From: Jiangella endophytica
GTDB taxonomy: Bacteria; Actinomycetota; Actinomycetes; Jiangellales; Jiangellaceae
Reading direction: 5' to 3'
DNA: 40,150 nucleotides
Assembly: GCF_003427025.1 (NCBI RefSeq)
Contig: NZ_QVAI01000019.1
Location: 1-40,150, forward strand
Each line of letters starts with the position of its first letter. Positions within the stretch are counted from its first letter, which is position 1. Below, in pieces: positions 20,122 to 28,094 of this stretch. Position numbers and translations under genes: made by a program. The notes beneath the pieces were generated by a model. The model had not been told where the DNA came from, did no database searches, and saw only the letters and a list, made by a program, of their open reading frames with translations.

Positions 20122-20889
20122 TCAGCTGCCGGCGGGGCGGCTGACGTGCATCTGGATGGCGTAGCGGTCGCCGCGGTAGAGGGAGCGGCCGAACTCGACG
20201 ACGTTGCCCATGTTGTCGACCGACACGCGCTCGATGAGGAACGCGGGGTCGTACTCCGGGACCTCCAGCCGCTTGGCCTCGGCCGGGCTGAGCCGCGCGA
20301 TCGACACGGTCTGCTCGGCCGACTCCAGTCGCACGCCGAACGCCCTGGCCAGCACGTCGTACAGCGACTCGTCCCGGTTCATCACCGCGAGCAGGTTGCC
20401 GAACCGGGCGGCCGACAGGTTGGTCCGCTCCAGCGCCATGGGGGTGCCGTCGGCGGTGCGGATGCGCTCGATGGAGTGCACCGGCGCGCCGGTCTCGACG
20501 CCCAGCCGGTCGGCGATGTCGCGGGTCGCGGGGCGGGTCCGGGCCCGGTAGCTGCGCGAACCGGGGTTCATGCCGCGGTTGCGCATGTCCTGACTGAACG
20601 ACCGGAAGATCTCGGAGTGCGTCAGCGTCGGCCGCTGCACGAACGTTCCGCGCCCGGAGACCCGGCGGACCAGCCCGCGTGCCTCCAGGTCGTTGATGGC
20701 GCCGCGCACGGTCATGCGGGCCACCCCGAACCGCTCGGCCAGCACGCGCTCGGACGGCAGCAGCGACCCGTCGCGCGAGCGTTGCACCAGCGACGCCAGC
20801 ACGTCCTTGATGTGTGCGCCCTTCGCGCGGTCTCCGGTCGTGAACACGTCCGGCGCGACGTCGTTCGGCTCATGTCGCGGCCTTGGCAC
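20122..20889 (-). CDS. GntR/HutC-family transcriptional regulator (DasR/NagR-like)
   Basis: 255-aa regulator. The N-terminal winged helix (about 22-92) contains LLPSERVLAERFGVARMTVRGAINDLEARGLVRRVSGRGTF, the standard GntR signature. The C-terminal UTRA/HutC ligand-binding domain spans about 110-250 and ends with a GDRYAIQMHV strand. HutC-type regulators of this kind typically sense sugar phosphates such as amino-sugar phosphates. It is divergent from the sugar ABC operon, across a 146-bp spacer. DasR-like sites in front of that operon and of the phosphoesterase pair suggest it represses both. It starts at GTG 20889 with GGGAG upstream; TAGGAT on the minus strand (20928-20923) is a possible -10. 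Confidence 0.92.
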   Translation of the reverse strand: MPRPRHEPNDVAPDVFTTGDRAKGAHIKDVLASLVQRSRDGSLLPSERVLAERFGVARMTVRGAINDLEARGLVRRVSGRGTFVQRPTLTHSEIFRSFSQDMRNRGMNPGSRSYRARTRPATRDIADRLGVETGAPVHSIERIRTADGTPMALERTNLSAARFGNLLAVMNRDESLYDVLARAFGVRLESAEQTVSIARLSPAEAKRLEVPEYDPAFLIERVSVDNMGNVVEFGRSLYRGDRYAIQMHVSRPAGS

Positions 20890-20966
20890 GGTGCGGCTCC
20901 CTTGCTCGACCAGGTTGACGTCATCCTACGGACCGCTTCCTCCGGCGCAGGTGGACGCGCCGGGGA

Positions 20967-20995
20967 TTGACAGCGGTATAGACCGGTATTACGGT
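20967..20995 (+). promoter_or_regulatory. Promoter with embedded DasR-like operator for the sugar operon
   Basis: TTGACA (20967-20972) and TACGGT (20990-20995) are 17 bp apart, a good sigma-70-type pair. The spacer holds the palindrome CGGTATAGACCG (20974-20985) and the 12-mer TAGACCGGTATT shared with the 19986 site. A repressor bound here would block RNA polymerase directly. The first start codon is at 21036, about 35 nt after the expected transcription start. Confidence 0.65.
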
Positions 20996-21035
20996 CTGCG
21001 TCTCACAGTCTCACCCATCCGACCAGGAGACCCAC

Positions 21036-22328
21036 ATGATCGGCAGACGATGCGGCGCGCTCGCCATCCTCGGGACGCTGACGCTCGGCCTCGTGGCATG
21101 CAGTCCCAGTGCGTCGGAGGGCGACTCCGGCACGACGGGGGACGGCGACGAGGTCACGCTGGAGGTCTGGGGGTGGCGGCAGGAGGACGTCGCCGCCTAC
21201 GAGAAGATCTTCCAGCTGTACGAGGACGCGAACCCGGGCGTGACCGTCGAGTACGTCCCGTACAAGGCCGACGAGTACGACACCATCCTGCGCACCGGTC
21301 TCGGTGACGCCAGCGGGCCGGACGTCGCGCAGCTGCGGTCGTACGGCCTGCTCCAGCCGCTGGTCGCCGCGGACAGCCTGGTCCCGCTGGACGACGAGGT
21401 CGACGCGCTGGCCGACTTCCCCGACTCGGTGATGGACGGCGCCCGCGGCGTCGCCGACGGCCAGGTCTACGGCGTGCCGTTCGCCTTGCAGACGCTGCAC
21501 GTCATCTACAACCAGGCGATCTTCGACGAGCACGGCATCACGGCACCGCAGACGTGGGACGACATGATCGCGGCGTTCGGCACGTTGCAGTCGGCCGGCG
21601 TCACGCCGCTGGCGGCGACCGTCGCCGACACCTGGATGCTGCCGATCCAGCACGAGATCTTCGGCGCGAGCACGTACGGCGGCTACGACTATCTCGACCA
21701 GATGCTCGCCGGCGCCGCCGGCTTCACCGACCAGCCGTGGCTCGACTCGCTGACCACCTGGCAGAGCACCAGCGAGTTCTGGGCGCCGCAGTACCAGGGC
21801 GTGACGTACGCCGACGCGCAGGCGTTGTTCACGTCCGGCCAGGCGGCGATGTTCCCGGGCGGCATCTGGGAGCTGGCCGTGTTCGCGCAGGCCAACCCCG
21901 ACCTCGAGCTGGGCATCTTCAACGTCCCGCCGCCGCCCGGCGCGGCCGTCCAGGAGACGCTCGTGCCCGGCTACGTCGACGGCTCGTTCGGCGTGTCGGC
22001 GGCGTCGCCGGACCAGGAGGCGGCGCTGGACCTCGTGCGGTGGATGGCCGGCGAGGAGTTCGGGCAGGCGTTCACCGACGAGCTGCGCCAGATCAGCGCG
22101 GTGCCCGGCATCGAGCCGGCCGACGAGCTGCTCGCCCAGGCGCTCGAGGCGCATCTGGCCAACCCGAGCCCGTACGTCACCTACGCGTACTTCTCCAGCG
22201 ACCAGCCGACGGCGTGGGACCTCGCCTCGGAGGCCCTGTCCGACTTCGTCCTCGGCGGCGCCACCGCCGAGGAGGCCGCGGGCCACATCCAGCAGGGCGT
22301 CGACCAGTGGTTCGAGCCGCAGTCGTGA
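21036..22328 (+). CDS. Sugar ABC transporter substrate-binding lipoprotein
   Basis: 430-aa extracellular binding protein of the carbohydrate (family 1) type. It has a lipoprotein signal MIGRRCGALAILGTLTLGLV with lipobox LVAC (Cys22), then a Ser/Gly/Asp linker. The family pattern follows: LEVWGWRQED, YNQAIFDEHGITAPQTWDDM, FTSGQAAMFPGGIWEL. It would capture a sugar outside the cell and deliver it to the two permeases encoded next. Neighbouring kinase and SIS genes suggest an amino sugar or an amino-sugar oligosaccharide. An AGGAG site precedes ATG 21036. Its stop overlaps the next GTG. Confidence 0.94.
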   Translation: MIGRRCGALAILGTLTLGLVACSPSASEGDSGTTGDGDEVTLEVWGWRQEDVAAYEKIFQLYEDANPGVTVEYVPYKADEYDTILRTGLGDASGPDVAQLRSYGLLQPLVAADSLVPLDDEVDALADFPDSVMDGARGVADGQVYGVPFALQTLHVIYNQAIFDEHGITAPQTWDDMIAAFGTLQSAGVTPLAATVADTWMLPIQHEIFGASTYGGYDYLDQMLAGAAGFTDQPWLDSLTTWQSTSEFWAPQYQGVTYADAQALFTSGQAAMFPGGIWELAVFAQANPDLELGIFNVPPPPGAAVQETLVPGYVDGSFGVSAASPDQEAALDLVRWMAGEEFGQAFTDELRQISAVPGIEPADELLAQALEAHLANPSPYVTYAYFSSDQPTAWDLASEALSDFVLGGATAEEAAGHIQQGVDQWFEPQS

Positions 22329-23269
22329 CGTCCGGGCCACGGCGGCCGGCGCGGGCCTCTCGGTACCGCGCCGGCCGCACGGGCCTGGGCTGGATCGCCG
22401 GGTTCACGCTGCCAGCGCTGACGCTGTACGGCCTGCTCATCGTGGTCCCGCTGGTGACCGCGTTCTACTACGGCTTCTTCCACTGGGAGGGCACCCAGCG
22501 GGCCGGCTTCGCGGGCCTGGGCAACTACCAGGAGGTGCTGACCCGCTACCCGCTGGGCGACGAGATCCCGGTCGCGCTCTGGCACAACGTGCTGTTCTTC
22601 GTCGGGACGATGGCGATCCAGAACACCGTCGGCCTGGGCCTGGCGGTGCTGCTGTACCGCAACCCGCGGTTCAAGCGCTTCTTCCAGACGGTCTTCTCGC
22701 TGCCGTACCTGATCAGCCCGCTGATCGTCGGCTACCTGTGGTCGCTGCTGCTGAGCCCGTCGTTCGGGCCGGTCAACTACGTGCTGCAGTCGGTCGGGCT
22801 GGACTCGTGGGCGCGGCCGTGGCTCGGCGACCCCGGCACCGCGCTGCCGGTGCTGATCCTCGTCAACGCGTGGCAGTGGATCGGCGGCCCGATGCTGATC
22901 TTCCTGGCCGCGCTCGGCGGGATCCCGCGGGAACTGGAGGAGGCCGCGGCGCTGGACGGCGCCTCGTCGGCGCGCGCGTTCTGGAGCGTCCGCTTCCCGC
23001 TGCTGAGGCCGGCCGTCGGTGTGATCACGGTGCTCACCTTCATCGGCTGCTTCAACATCTTCGACCTGGTCTACGCGCTGGGCGGCTCCGACGGCGGCCC
23101 CGGAGGCGCGATGGACGTGCTCGGCCTGCTCTACTACCGCACCGCGTTCGAGGGCGGCACCAACGCGATCGGGGAGTCGTCGGCGCTGGCCATGATGATC
23201 TTCGTGCTGATCTTCGGCGTCGCGATCGTGCTCGAGCGGTTCCTGCGCCGCCGGGAGGTGACCTCGTGA
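22325..23269 (+). CDS. Sugar ABC transporter permease (MalF-type)
   Basis: 314-aa inner-membrane permease with about six helices and the ATPase-coupling EAA loop ELEEAAALDGASSARAFW followed by PLLRP. It follows the binding protein and precedes the second permease, the usual order of CUT1 sugar importers. GTG 22325 overlaps the preceding stop by 4 bp. The start is a basic segment (GPRRPARASRYRAGR) before the first helix. No ATPase gene is present in the operon. Confidence 0.94.
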   Translation: MTSGPRRPARASRYRAGRTGLGWIAGFTLPALTLYGLLIVVPLVTAFYYGFFHWEGTQRAGFAGLGNYQEVLTRYPLGDEIPVALWHNVLFFVGTMAIQNTVGLGLAVLLYRNPRFKRFFQTVFSLPYLISPLIVGYLWSLLLSPSFGPVNYVLQSVGLDSWARPWLGDPGTALPVLILVNAWQWIGGPMLIFLAALGGIPRELEEAAALDGASSARAFWSVRFPLLRPAVGVITVLTFIGCFNIFDLVYALGGSDGGPGGAMDVLGLLYYRTAFEGGTNAIGESSALAMMIFVLIFGVAIVLERFLRRREVTS

Positions 23270-24162
23270 CGTCGACGCTGTCTCCCGCGAAACGGCGCTC
23301 GCGGCCGGAGCCGGCGCGGCCGGGGCCGCGGGCGGCGCAGCCGGGCGGCGGCCTGCGCCGGGCCGGCGTCCAGCTGCTGCTGTGGCTCTACGCCGCGCTC
23401 GCGTTCGGCCCGCTGGTGCTGGTGCTGATCGGCTCGTTCCGATCGAACGCCGACATCCTGCGCCAGCCGGTCGGGCTGCCGACGTCGCTGGGCCTGGAGA
23501 ACTACCAGCGGGCGTGGGAGACCGCGTCGCTGGGAACGTACTTCGTGAACTCGCTGTTCGTCACGGTCGCGTCGGTGACGCTGTGCGTCACGGTGTCGGC
23601 GATGGCCGCCTACGCGTTGTCGCGCTGGCGGTTCCGCGGCCGGGCGGTGCTGGCCGCGCTGTTCATCTCCGGGCTGATGATCCCGGCGAAGCTGGGGCTG
23701 CTGCCGGTCTTCTACATGTACCAGTCGCTGGGGCTGATCGACAGCCGCCTCGGCCTGGTGCTGCTCTACGCGGCCAGCGGCATCCCGTTCTCCGTCTTCG
23801 TCATCATGGGCTTCATGCGCGGGCTCCCGACGGAACTGGAGGAGGCGGCCCGGCTCGACGGCGCCAACGAGGGGCGGATGTTCGTCTCGATCGTGGTGCC
23901 GCTCATGCGGCCGGCGCTCGCCGTCGTCACCGTGTTCCAGTTCGCGCCGACGTGGAACGACTTCTTCTACCCGCTGGTGCTCATGCGCAGCGACGAGAAG
24001 TACACGGTGCCGGTCGGGCTGACCCGGTTCTTCGGCGAGTTCGCGGCCGACCGGGCGACGCTGTTCGCCGGGCTGGTCATCGCGCTGGTGCCGCTGGCGA
24101 TCGTGTTCGCGCTGGCGACGAAGCACATCATCACCGGGCTCACGGCGGGGATGTCGCGGTGA
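23266..24162 (+). CDS. Sugar ABC transporter permease (MalG-type)
   Basis: 298-aa permease with about six helices and the EAA loop ELEEAARLDGANEGRMF followed by PLMRPAL. It pairs with the upstream permease to form the channel of a CUT1 importer. GTG 23266 is chosen because GGGAGG lies about 8 nt upstream and it overlaps the previous stop. The N terminus is basic and proline-rich, then the first helix (VQLLLWLYAALAFGPLVLVLI). Its stop overlaps the kinase start. Confidence 0.94.
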   Translation: MTSTLSPAKRRSRPEPARPGPRAAQPGGGLRRAGVQLLLWLYAALAFGPLVLVLIGSFRSNADILRQPVGLPTSLGLENYQRAWETASLGTYFVNSLFVTVASVTLCVTVSAMAAYALSRWRFRGRAVLAALFISGLMIPAKLGLLPVFYMYQSLGLIDSRLGLVLLYAASGIPFSVFVIMGFMRGLPTELEEAARLDGANEGRMFVSIVVPLMRPALAVVTVFQFAPTWNDFFYPLVLMRSDEKYTVPVGLTRFFGEFAADRATLFAGLVIALVPLAIVFALATKHIITGLTAGMSR

Positions 24163-25109
24163 CGGACACCTTCATCAGCATCGACGGGGGGAAGTCGGCG
24201 CTCCGGCTGCTCGCGGTGACCGGCGACCGGCGCCGGACCGGGATCGGCCCGGGCATGAGCTACCGGCCGGGCGAGGACGGCGTCGAGCGCACGGCGGACG
24301 CCGTCCGCGCCGCGGCCGCCGGGGTCGACCTGCCGGAGCGCGTGGCCGGCGTGATCGCCGGGCTGACGGCGGTGCCCGGCGACGCCGGCCCGCGGCGGGA
24401 GCTGGCGCGGCGGCTGGGCGAGCTGTTCGGCGGCCCGGCGCTGGTCGCCGAGGACGTGCACCTGGCGCACGCCGGGGCGCTGGCCGGACCGGGCACCGTG
24501 CTGTGCATCGGCACCGGCACGAACGTCCTGACCATGGGCGCCGGCGGCACGTACCGCACGGTCGAGGGCTGGGGCCCGGCGCTCGGCGACCGCGGCAGCG
24601 GGTACGCGATCGGCCTGGCCGGGCTGCGGGCGGCGACCGCGGCGCTCGACGGCGTCGGCCCGCCGACCGCGCTCACCGAGCCGTTCCCGGACGCCGTGGG
24701 CGGCGCCGGCCTGGCCGCGCTGCAGCGCTTCTACCGCGACCCGGAGCTGGTCGCGCGGATCGCCGGTTTCGCGCCGGTCGTCGTCGAGGCGGCCGAGCAC
24801 GACGCCGTCGCGCTGGCGATCTGCCGCACGGCGGTGGACGACCTGGTCGCGCTCGCGGCGTCGGTCGCCGGCCGGCAACCCGACGCGGGCCCGCGGGTCT
24901 CCTGGTCCGGCCGGCTGCTCGACGCCGGCGAGCCGCTGCGGCGGAGGCTGGGCGACGGGCTGCGCGAGCGCGGGCTGGAGCTGGTCGCGCCGGCCGGCTC
25001 GTCGCTGGACGGCGGCCTGCGGCTGCTGCGCGGCGAGGCGCCGTACGCGGGGGTGCTGGAGCGCCTGCGCGAGCACGGATACCCAGGACGGACGGGGGAC
25101 GACGGGTGA
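24159..25109 (+). CDS. BadF/BcrA-type kinase, probable N-acetylglucosamine kinase-like
   Basis: 316-aa ASKHA-fold ATPase. Phosphate-1 loop SIDGGKSALRLL sits at the N terminus, phosphate-2 motif CIGTGTNVL in the middle, followed by the family-typical GWGPALGDRGSGYAIG; a C-terminal adenosine-binding region (APAGSSLDGGLRLL) closes the fold. BadF/BadG-type proteins in sugar operons are usually N-acetylglucosamine or related amino-sugar kinases. Here it would phosphorylate the imported sugar, trapping it and making the inducer for the GntR regulator. It overlaps both neighbours by 4 bp. The exact sugar is not determined by sequence. Confidence 0.85.
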   Translation: MTDTFISIDGGKSALRLLAVTGDRRRTGIGPGMSYRPGEDGVERTADAVRAAAAGVDLPERVAGVIAGLTAVPGDAGPRRELARRLGELFGGPALVAEDVHLAHAGALAGPGTVLCIGTGTNVLTMGAGGTYRTVEGWGPALGDRGSGYAIGLAGLRAATAALDGVGPPTALTEPFPDAVGGAGLAALQRFYRDPELVARIAGFAPVVVEAAEHDAVALAICRTAVDDLVALAASVAGRQPDAGPRVSWSGRLLDAGEPLRRRLGDGLRERGLELVAPAGSSLDGGLRLLRGEAPYAGVLERLREHGYPGRTGDDG

Positions 25110-26317
25110 GGATCGGGCACGGGGCAGTGCTGCTCGACGTGCTGCCGGGGGAGCCGATGGGCGGCTATGCCGACCGGGCGCACGGCGTCGGTGGCGTGCT
25201 GGACCCGCTGGAGGTCCACGCCGTGACGTTCGCCGCCGGCGGGCACCGGTTCGCGCTGGTCGTGGCCGACCTGATCTGCGTGAACGCCGACATCGCGGTA
25301 CGGATCCGGGTCGCGCTGCGCGAGCTGGGGATCGACTCGTGCTGGGTCGCCGCCACGCACACGCACGCGAGCCCGGAGGCCGGCTGCACACCGGGCGGCG
25401 AGGCGACCCCGCCGGACGTCGGACGGCGGTTGCTCGCGGCCGCCGCCGGCGCGGCGAAGGCGGCCGTCGCGGACGAACGTGAGGCCACGCTGACCAGCAC
25501 GCGGGCGCACGTCGCGGGTCTCGCCGGCCGGCGTACCGCCGGCGATTCGGAACGGCTCGACGTCCCCGTCGACGCGCTGGTGGTCTCGACCGCGCAGGGC
25601 ATCGCCGGCGTCGTCACCGTCTCGCCGGTGCACCCCACCGTGCTGCCCGCCGGCAACAGCGACGTCAGCGCCGACCTGACCGGGGCGATCCGCCGGGCCC
25701 TCGCGGCGCCGGGGCGATGGGTGGTCGCGGCGACCGGCGCCGCCGGCGACATCAGCACCCGGCACACGCGCCGCGGCCGCGGCACCGCGGAGCTGGACCG
25801 GCTCGCGGGCCTGGTGGCCGGCGACCTGCGGCTCGAGCCGGCCCGCGAGTCCGGCCCGGACGCGGTCCGGCCCCCGGTGTCGCACCCGGTGCGGCTGGCG
25901 CCGAAGACCGCGGCGGAGGTGACCGCGGCGACCCGGGCGAGTGCCGCGGACGCCGTCGACGCGCGCACCCGGCAGGTGTTCGAGCAGGGCCGGCGCATCG
26001 CCCGGGACCTCGCGGCCCGCCGCCGTGGTGAGCCGTACGACGTCGACCTCCAGGCGGTCCGGCTCGGCGGCGTGACACTGGTGGCGATCCCCGGTGAGCT
26101 GTTCCTGGAGCTGGGCGAGGCGATCCGCGCGGGCGCCGGGCCGGACGTCGTCGTCCTCGGCTACGCCAACGGCTACCTCGGCTACCTGCCCAGCCTGAGC
26201 ACGTCGCCCACGTACGAGACGCTGGTCAGCCCGGTCCGGCCGGGCAGCGGCGAGCAGGTCGTCGACGCCGCCGTCGAGGTGGCGCGGTCCGTCATACACG
26301 GTGAGGAGAACACGTGA
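25106..26317 (+). CDS. Neutral/alkaline ceramidase-like hydrolase
   Basis: 403-aa protein resembling the N-terminal domain of neutral ceramidases (PF04734-like). Visible hallmarks are AATHTHASPEAG (equivalent of the zinc motif HTHSGPGG), VHPTVLPAGNSDVSADLTG, GAAGDIS, and the late YANGYLGYLPSLSTSPTYE. It lacks a signal peptide and the C-terminal immunoglobulin-like domain of true ceramidases, so it is likely cytoplasmic. Its placement between an amino-sugar kinase and a SIS protein suggests amide hydrolysis of an N-acylated sugar rather than ceramide, but that is inference. GTG 25106 overlaps the kinase stop. Confidence 0.8.
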   Translation: MRIGHGAVLLDVLPGEPMGGYADRAHGVGGVLDPLEVHAVTFAAGGHRFALVVADLICVNADIAVRIRVALRELGIDSCWVAATHTHASPEAGCTPGGEATPPDVGRRLLAAAAGAAKAAVADEREATLTSTRAHVAGLAGRRTAGDSERLDVPVDALVVSTAQGIAGVVTVSPVHPTVLPAGNSDVSADLTGAIRRALAAPGRWVVAATGAAGDISTRHTRRGRGTAELDRLAGLVAGDLRLEPARESGPDAVRPPVSHPVRLAPKTAAEVTAATRASAADAVDARTRQVFEQGRRIARDLAARRRGEPYDVDLQAVRLGGVTLVAIPGELFLELGEAIRAGAGPDVVVLGYANGYLGYLPSLSTSPTYETLVSPVRPGSGEQVVDAAVEVARSVIHGEENT

Positions 26318-27063
26318 TCGCATCGGAGTACGCCGCCCGGGCCGCCGGGCTGGTCGAGCACGTCGTCGAGACGCAGCTGCCCGCGTTGCGGGAGGCCGCG
26401 TCGATGGTGGCGGCCTCGATCGCCGGCGGCGGCGTGCTGCAGGCGTTCGGGACCGGCCACTCGCGCATCGTCACGCTCGAGCTGGCCGGCCGGGCGGGCG
26501 GGCTGGTGCCCGTCGGCATGCTCGCCGTGAAGGACCTGGTGATGTTCGGGGGCGAGGATCCCGCAGCGATCCTCGACCCGACCTACGAGCGCGAGTCCGG
26601 TCTGGCCGGCCGGATTTACGCGCTGGCCCGGCCGCGGCCCCAGGACGTGTTCCTCATCGTGTCGAACTCCGGCATCAACGCGGCCGTCGTCGAGATGGCG
26701 CACCTGGTGCGCGATCGCGGGCACGGGTTGGTGGCCATCACGTCGCTGGCGCACACCCGGTCGGCGGCGGCCCGGAGCACGGACGGGCCGCGCCTCGCCG
26801 ATCTGGCCGACGTCGTGATCGACAACGGCGCACCGGAGGGCGATGCCGCCATCGAGCTGACGCCGGGAGTGCGGATCGGCGCGGTGTCGTCGCTGACCGG
26901 GGTGCTGGCGGCGCAGATCCTCACCGAGCTGGTCTGCCGGGAGCTGCTGGAGCTGGGGGAACGGCCGCCGGTCTACCTCTCCGCCAACCTGGCGGCGGGC
27001 GACGAGCACAACCGAATGATCCTGGAGCGCTACCACGAGCGGGTGCGCCCGATCGAGCCCTAG
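26314..27063 (+). CDS. SIS-domain phosphosugar isomerase/lyase-like protein
   Basis: 249-aa single SIS-domain protein of the 'sugar isomerase domain' (UPF0309-like) type. The phosphosugar-binding loops FGTGHSRIVTLE and IVSNSGINAAVVEMA are intact, and a C-terminal helix with DEHNRMILERYHERV closes the domain. Such proteins act on sugar phosphates as isomerases, deaminases or etherases. It is last in the operon, fitting a step after the kinase. GTG 26314 has GAGGAG 6 nt upstream and overlaps the previous stop. The following 150 bp contain only short GC hairpins and no obvious gene. Confidence 0.88.
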   Translation: MIASEYAARAAGLVEHVVETQLPALREAASMVAASIAGGGVLQAFGTGHSRIVTLELAGRAGGLVPVGMLAVKDLVMFGGEDPAAILDPTYERESGLAGRIYALARPRPQDVFLIVSNSGINAAVVEMAHLVRDRGHGLVAITSLAHTRSAAARSTDGPRLADLADVVIDNGAPEGDAAIELTPGVRIGAVSSLTGVLAAQILTELVCRELLELGERPPVYLSANLAAGDEHNRMILERYHERVRPIEP

Positions 27064-27218
27064 GAGAGGTCGTAGGCGCGACGCCGCACCACCGGGGGCC
27101 GCCGGGCCGGACGAGCGGGCCGCACCGGCGCGCTCCGGGCGGCGCTGCCGGCCTTCCGGCCGCAGGTCTGCCACGGGTTCGACGACCTCTGGGAGGGCGT
27201 GGGTAGGGTCGGGCGGTG

Positions 27219-27962
27219 ATGGCAGAGGCGAGTGGCGGGATGACCGGCGGCGTGCGTGACTGGTTCGCGAACGTGCGGGTCGACGAGACGCTGGCGACCA
27301 TGCCGCCGTCCGTCGTGCTGGGGTTCGCACTGGCCGGCGTCGTGCTGGCGGTGTACGGGCCGGCCTGGCGGCTGGCCGGCTACCCGGTCACGATCGTGCA
27401 CGAGCTGGGTCACGTCGTCGCCGCGCTGACCGCCGGGTTCCGGCTGCGTGGCGTCACGGTGCGCGGCGACCTGTCCGGCGCGACGAACTTCTGGTCGCAC
27501 AGCACGGCGGGAACACTCTGGACGACGTGGTGGGGCTACCCGGCGCCGGCCGTCGTCGGGTGGGCGCTGGTGTGGGCGGCGGCGCACGGGTGGGCCCGGC
27601 TGGCGCTGGGCATCCTGGTGGCCTGCCTCGCGCTGGTGTTCCTCCTGTCGCGCAGCTGGCTGACGGTGGCCGTCGTGCTCACGACGGGGGCCGCGTTCGG
27701 GCTGGTCGGCTGGTACGGGTCGGCATGGCTGTGCACGGTGGTCGTCTACGCGTTCGCGTGGCTGCTGACGGTGGGCGCGGTGCGCGGCCTGTGGGCCGTC
27801 GTCCGGGCGCACACCAGCGGCCGCGGCGTCCAGCAGTCCGACGCCTACCTCATGGGCCGCCGGTCGGTGGTGCCCGGCGGCATCTGGCTGTTCACGTTCG
27901 CCGTCGTCATCGGGGCCTGCGCCTGGTTCAACGTCGACGCCGTGATCACCGCGCTGGACTAG
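27219..27962 (+). CDS. M50-family membrane metallopeptidase
   Basis: 247-aa polytopic membrane protein with the zinc motif HELGH at residues 61-65 (IVHELGHVVAALTAG) inside a hydrophobic segment, typical of the M50B site-2-protease-like group in actinobacteria. Six or so hydrophobic helices follow. I do not see the classic second-ligand NPDG motif, so activity is not certain. ATG 27219 is used; a GTG at 27216 would add one residue, and an ATG at 27240 is a shorter option. It stands alone on the plus strand and is convergent with the ABC gene pair. Confidence 0.85.
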   Translation: MAEASGGMTGGVRDWFANVRVDETLATMPPSVVLGFALAGVVLAVYGPAWRLAGYPVTIVHELGHVVAALTAGFRLRGVTVRGDLSGATNFWSHSTAGTLWTTWWGYPAPAVVGWALVWAAAHGWARLALGILVACLALVFLLSRSWLTVAVVLTTGAAFGLVGWYGSAWLCTVVVYAFAWLLTVGAVRGLWAVVRAHTSGRGVQQSDAYLMGRRSVVPGGIWLFTFAVVIGACAWFNVDAVITALD

Positions 27963-27992
27963 CACCAGGCACCGCTGAGTCGGGCCATCATG

Positions 27993-28046
27993 AGGCGTTC
28001 TGGTGCATCACGAGGCATGCATGCCTGGTAGAGCGGGAGAACGCCT
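27993..28046. repeat. Nested inverted repeat between convergent genes
   Basis: Outer arms AGGCGTTCT (27993-28001) and AGAACGCCT (28038-28046) enclose the perfect 14-bp palindrome AGGCATGCATGCCT (28013-28026). A further pair, CACCAGGC (27963-27970) and GCCTGGTG (28043-28050), overlaps the outer arm. It lies between the stop of the M50 gene and the stop of the minus-strand membrane gene, so it may be a bidirectional terminator or a REP/MITE-like remnant. The remaining 45 bp to 28094 show nothing else. Confidence 0.6.
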
Positions 28047-28094
28047 GGTGTTGTACGCATCCCGAACCGGAGCGGAGAGCCTCAATCGGACGAA

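Noticed and set aside
20916..20923. Palindrome TGACGTCA upstream of gntR
   Set aside because: An 8-bp palindrome alone is too common in this GC-rich DNA to call an operator, and it does not resemble the shared 12-mer sites.
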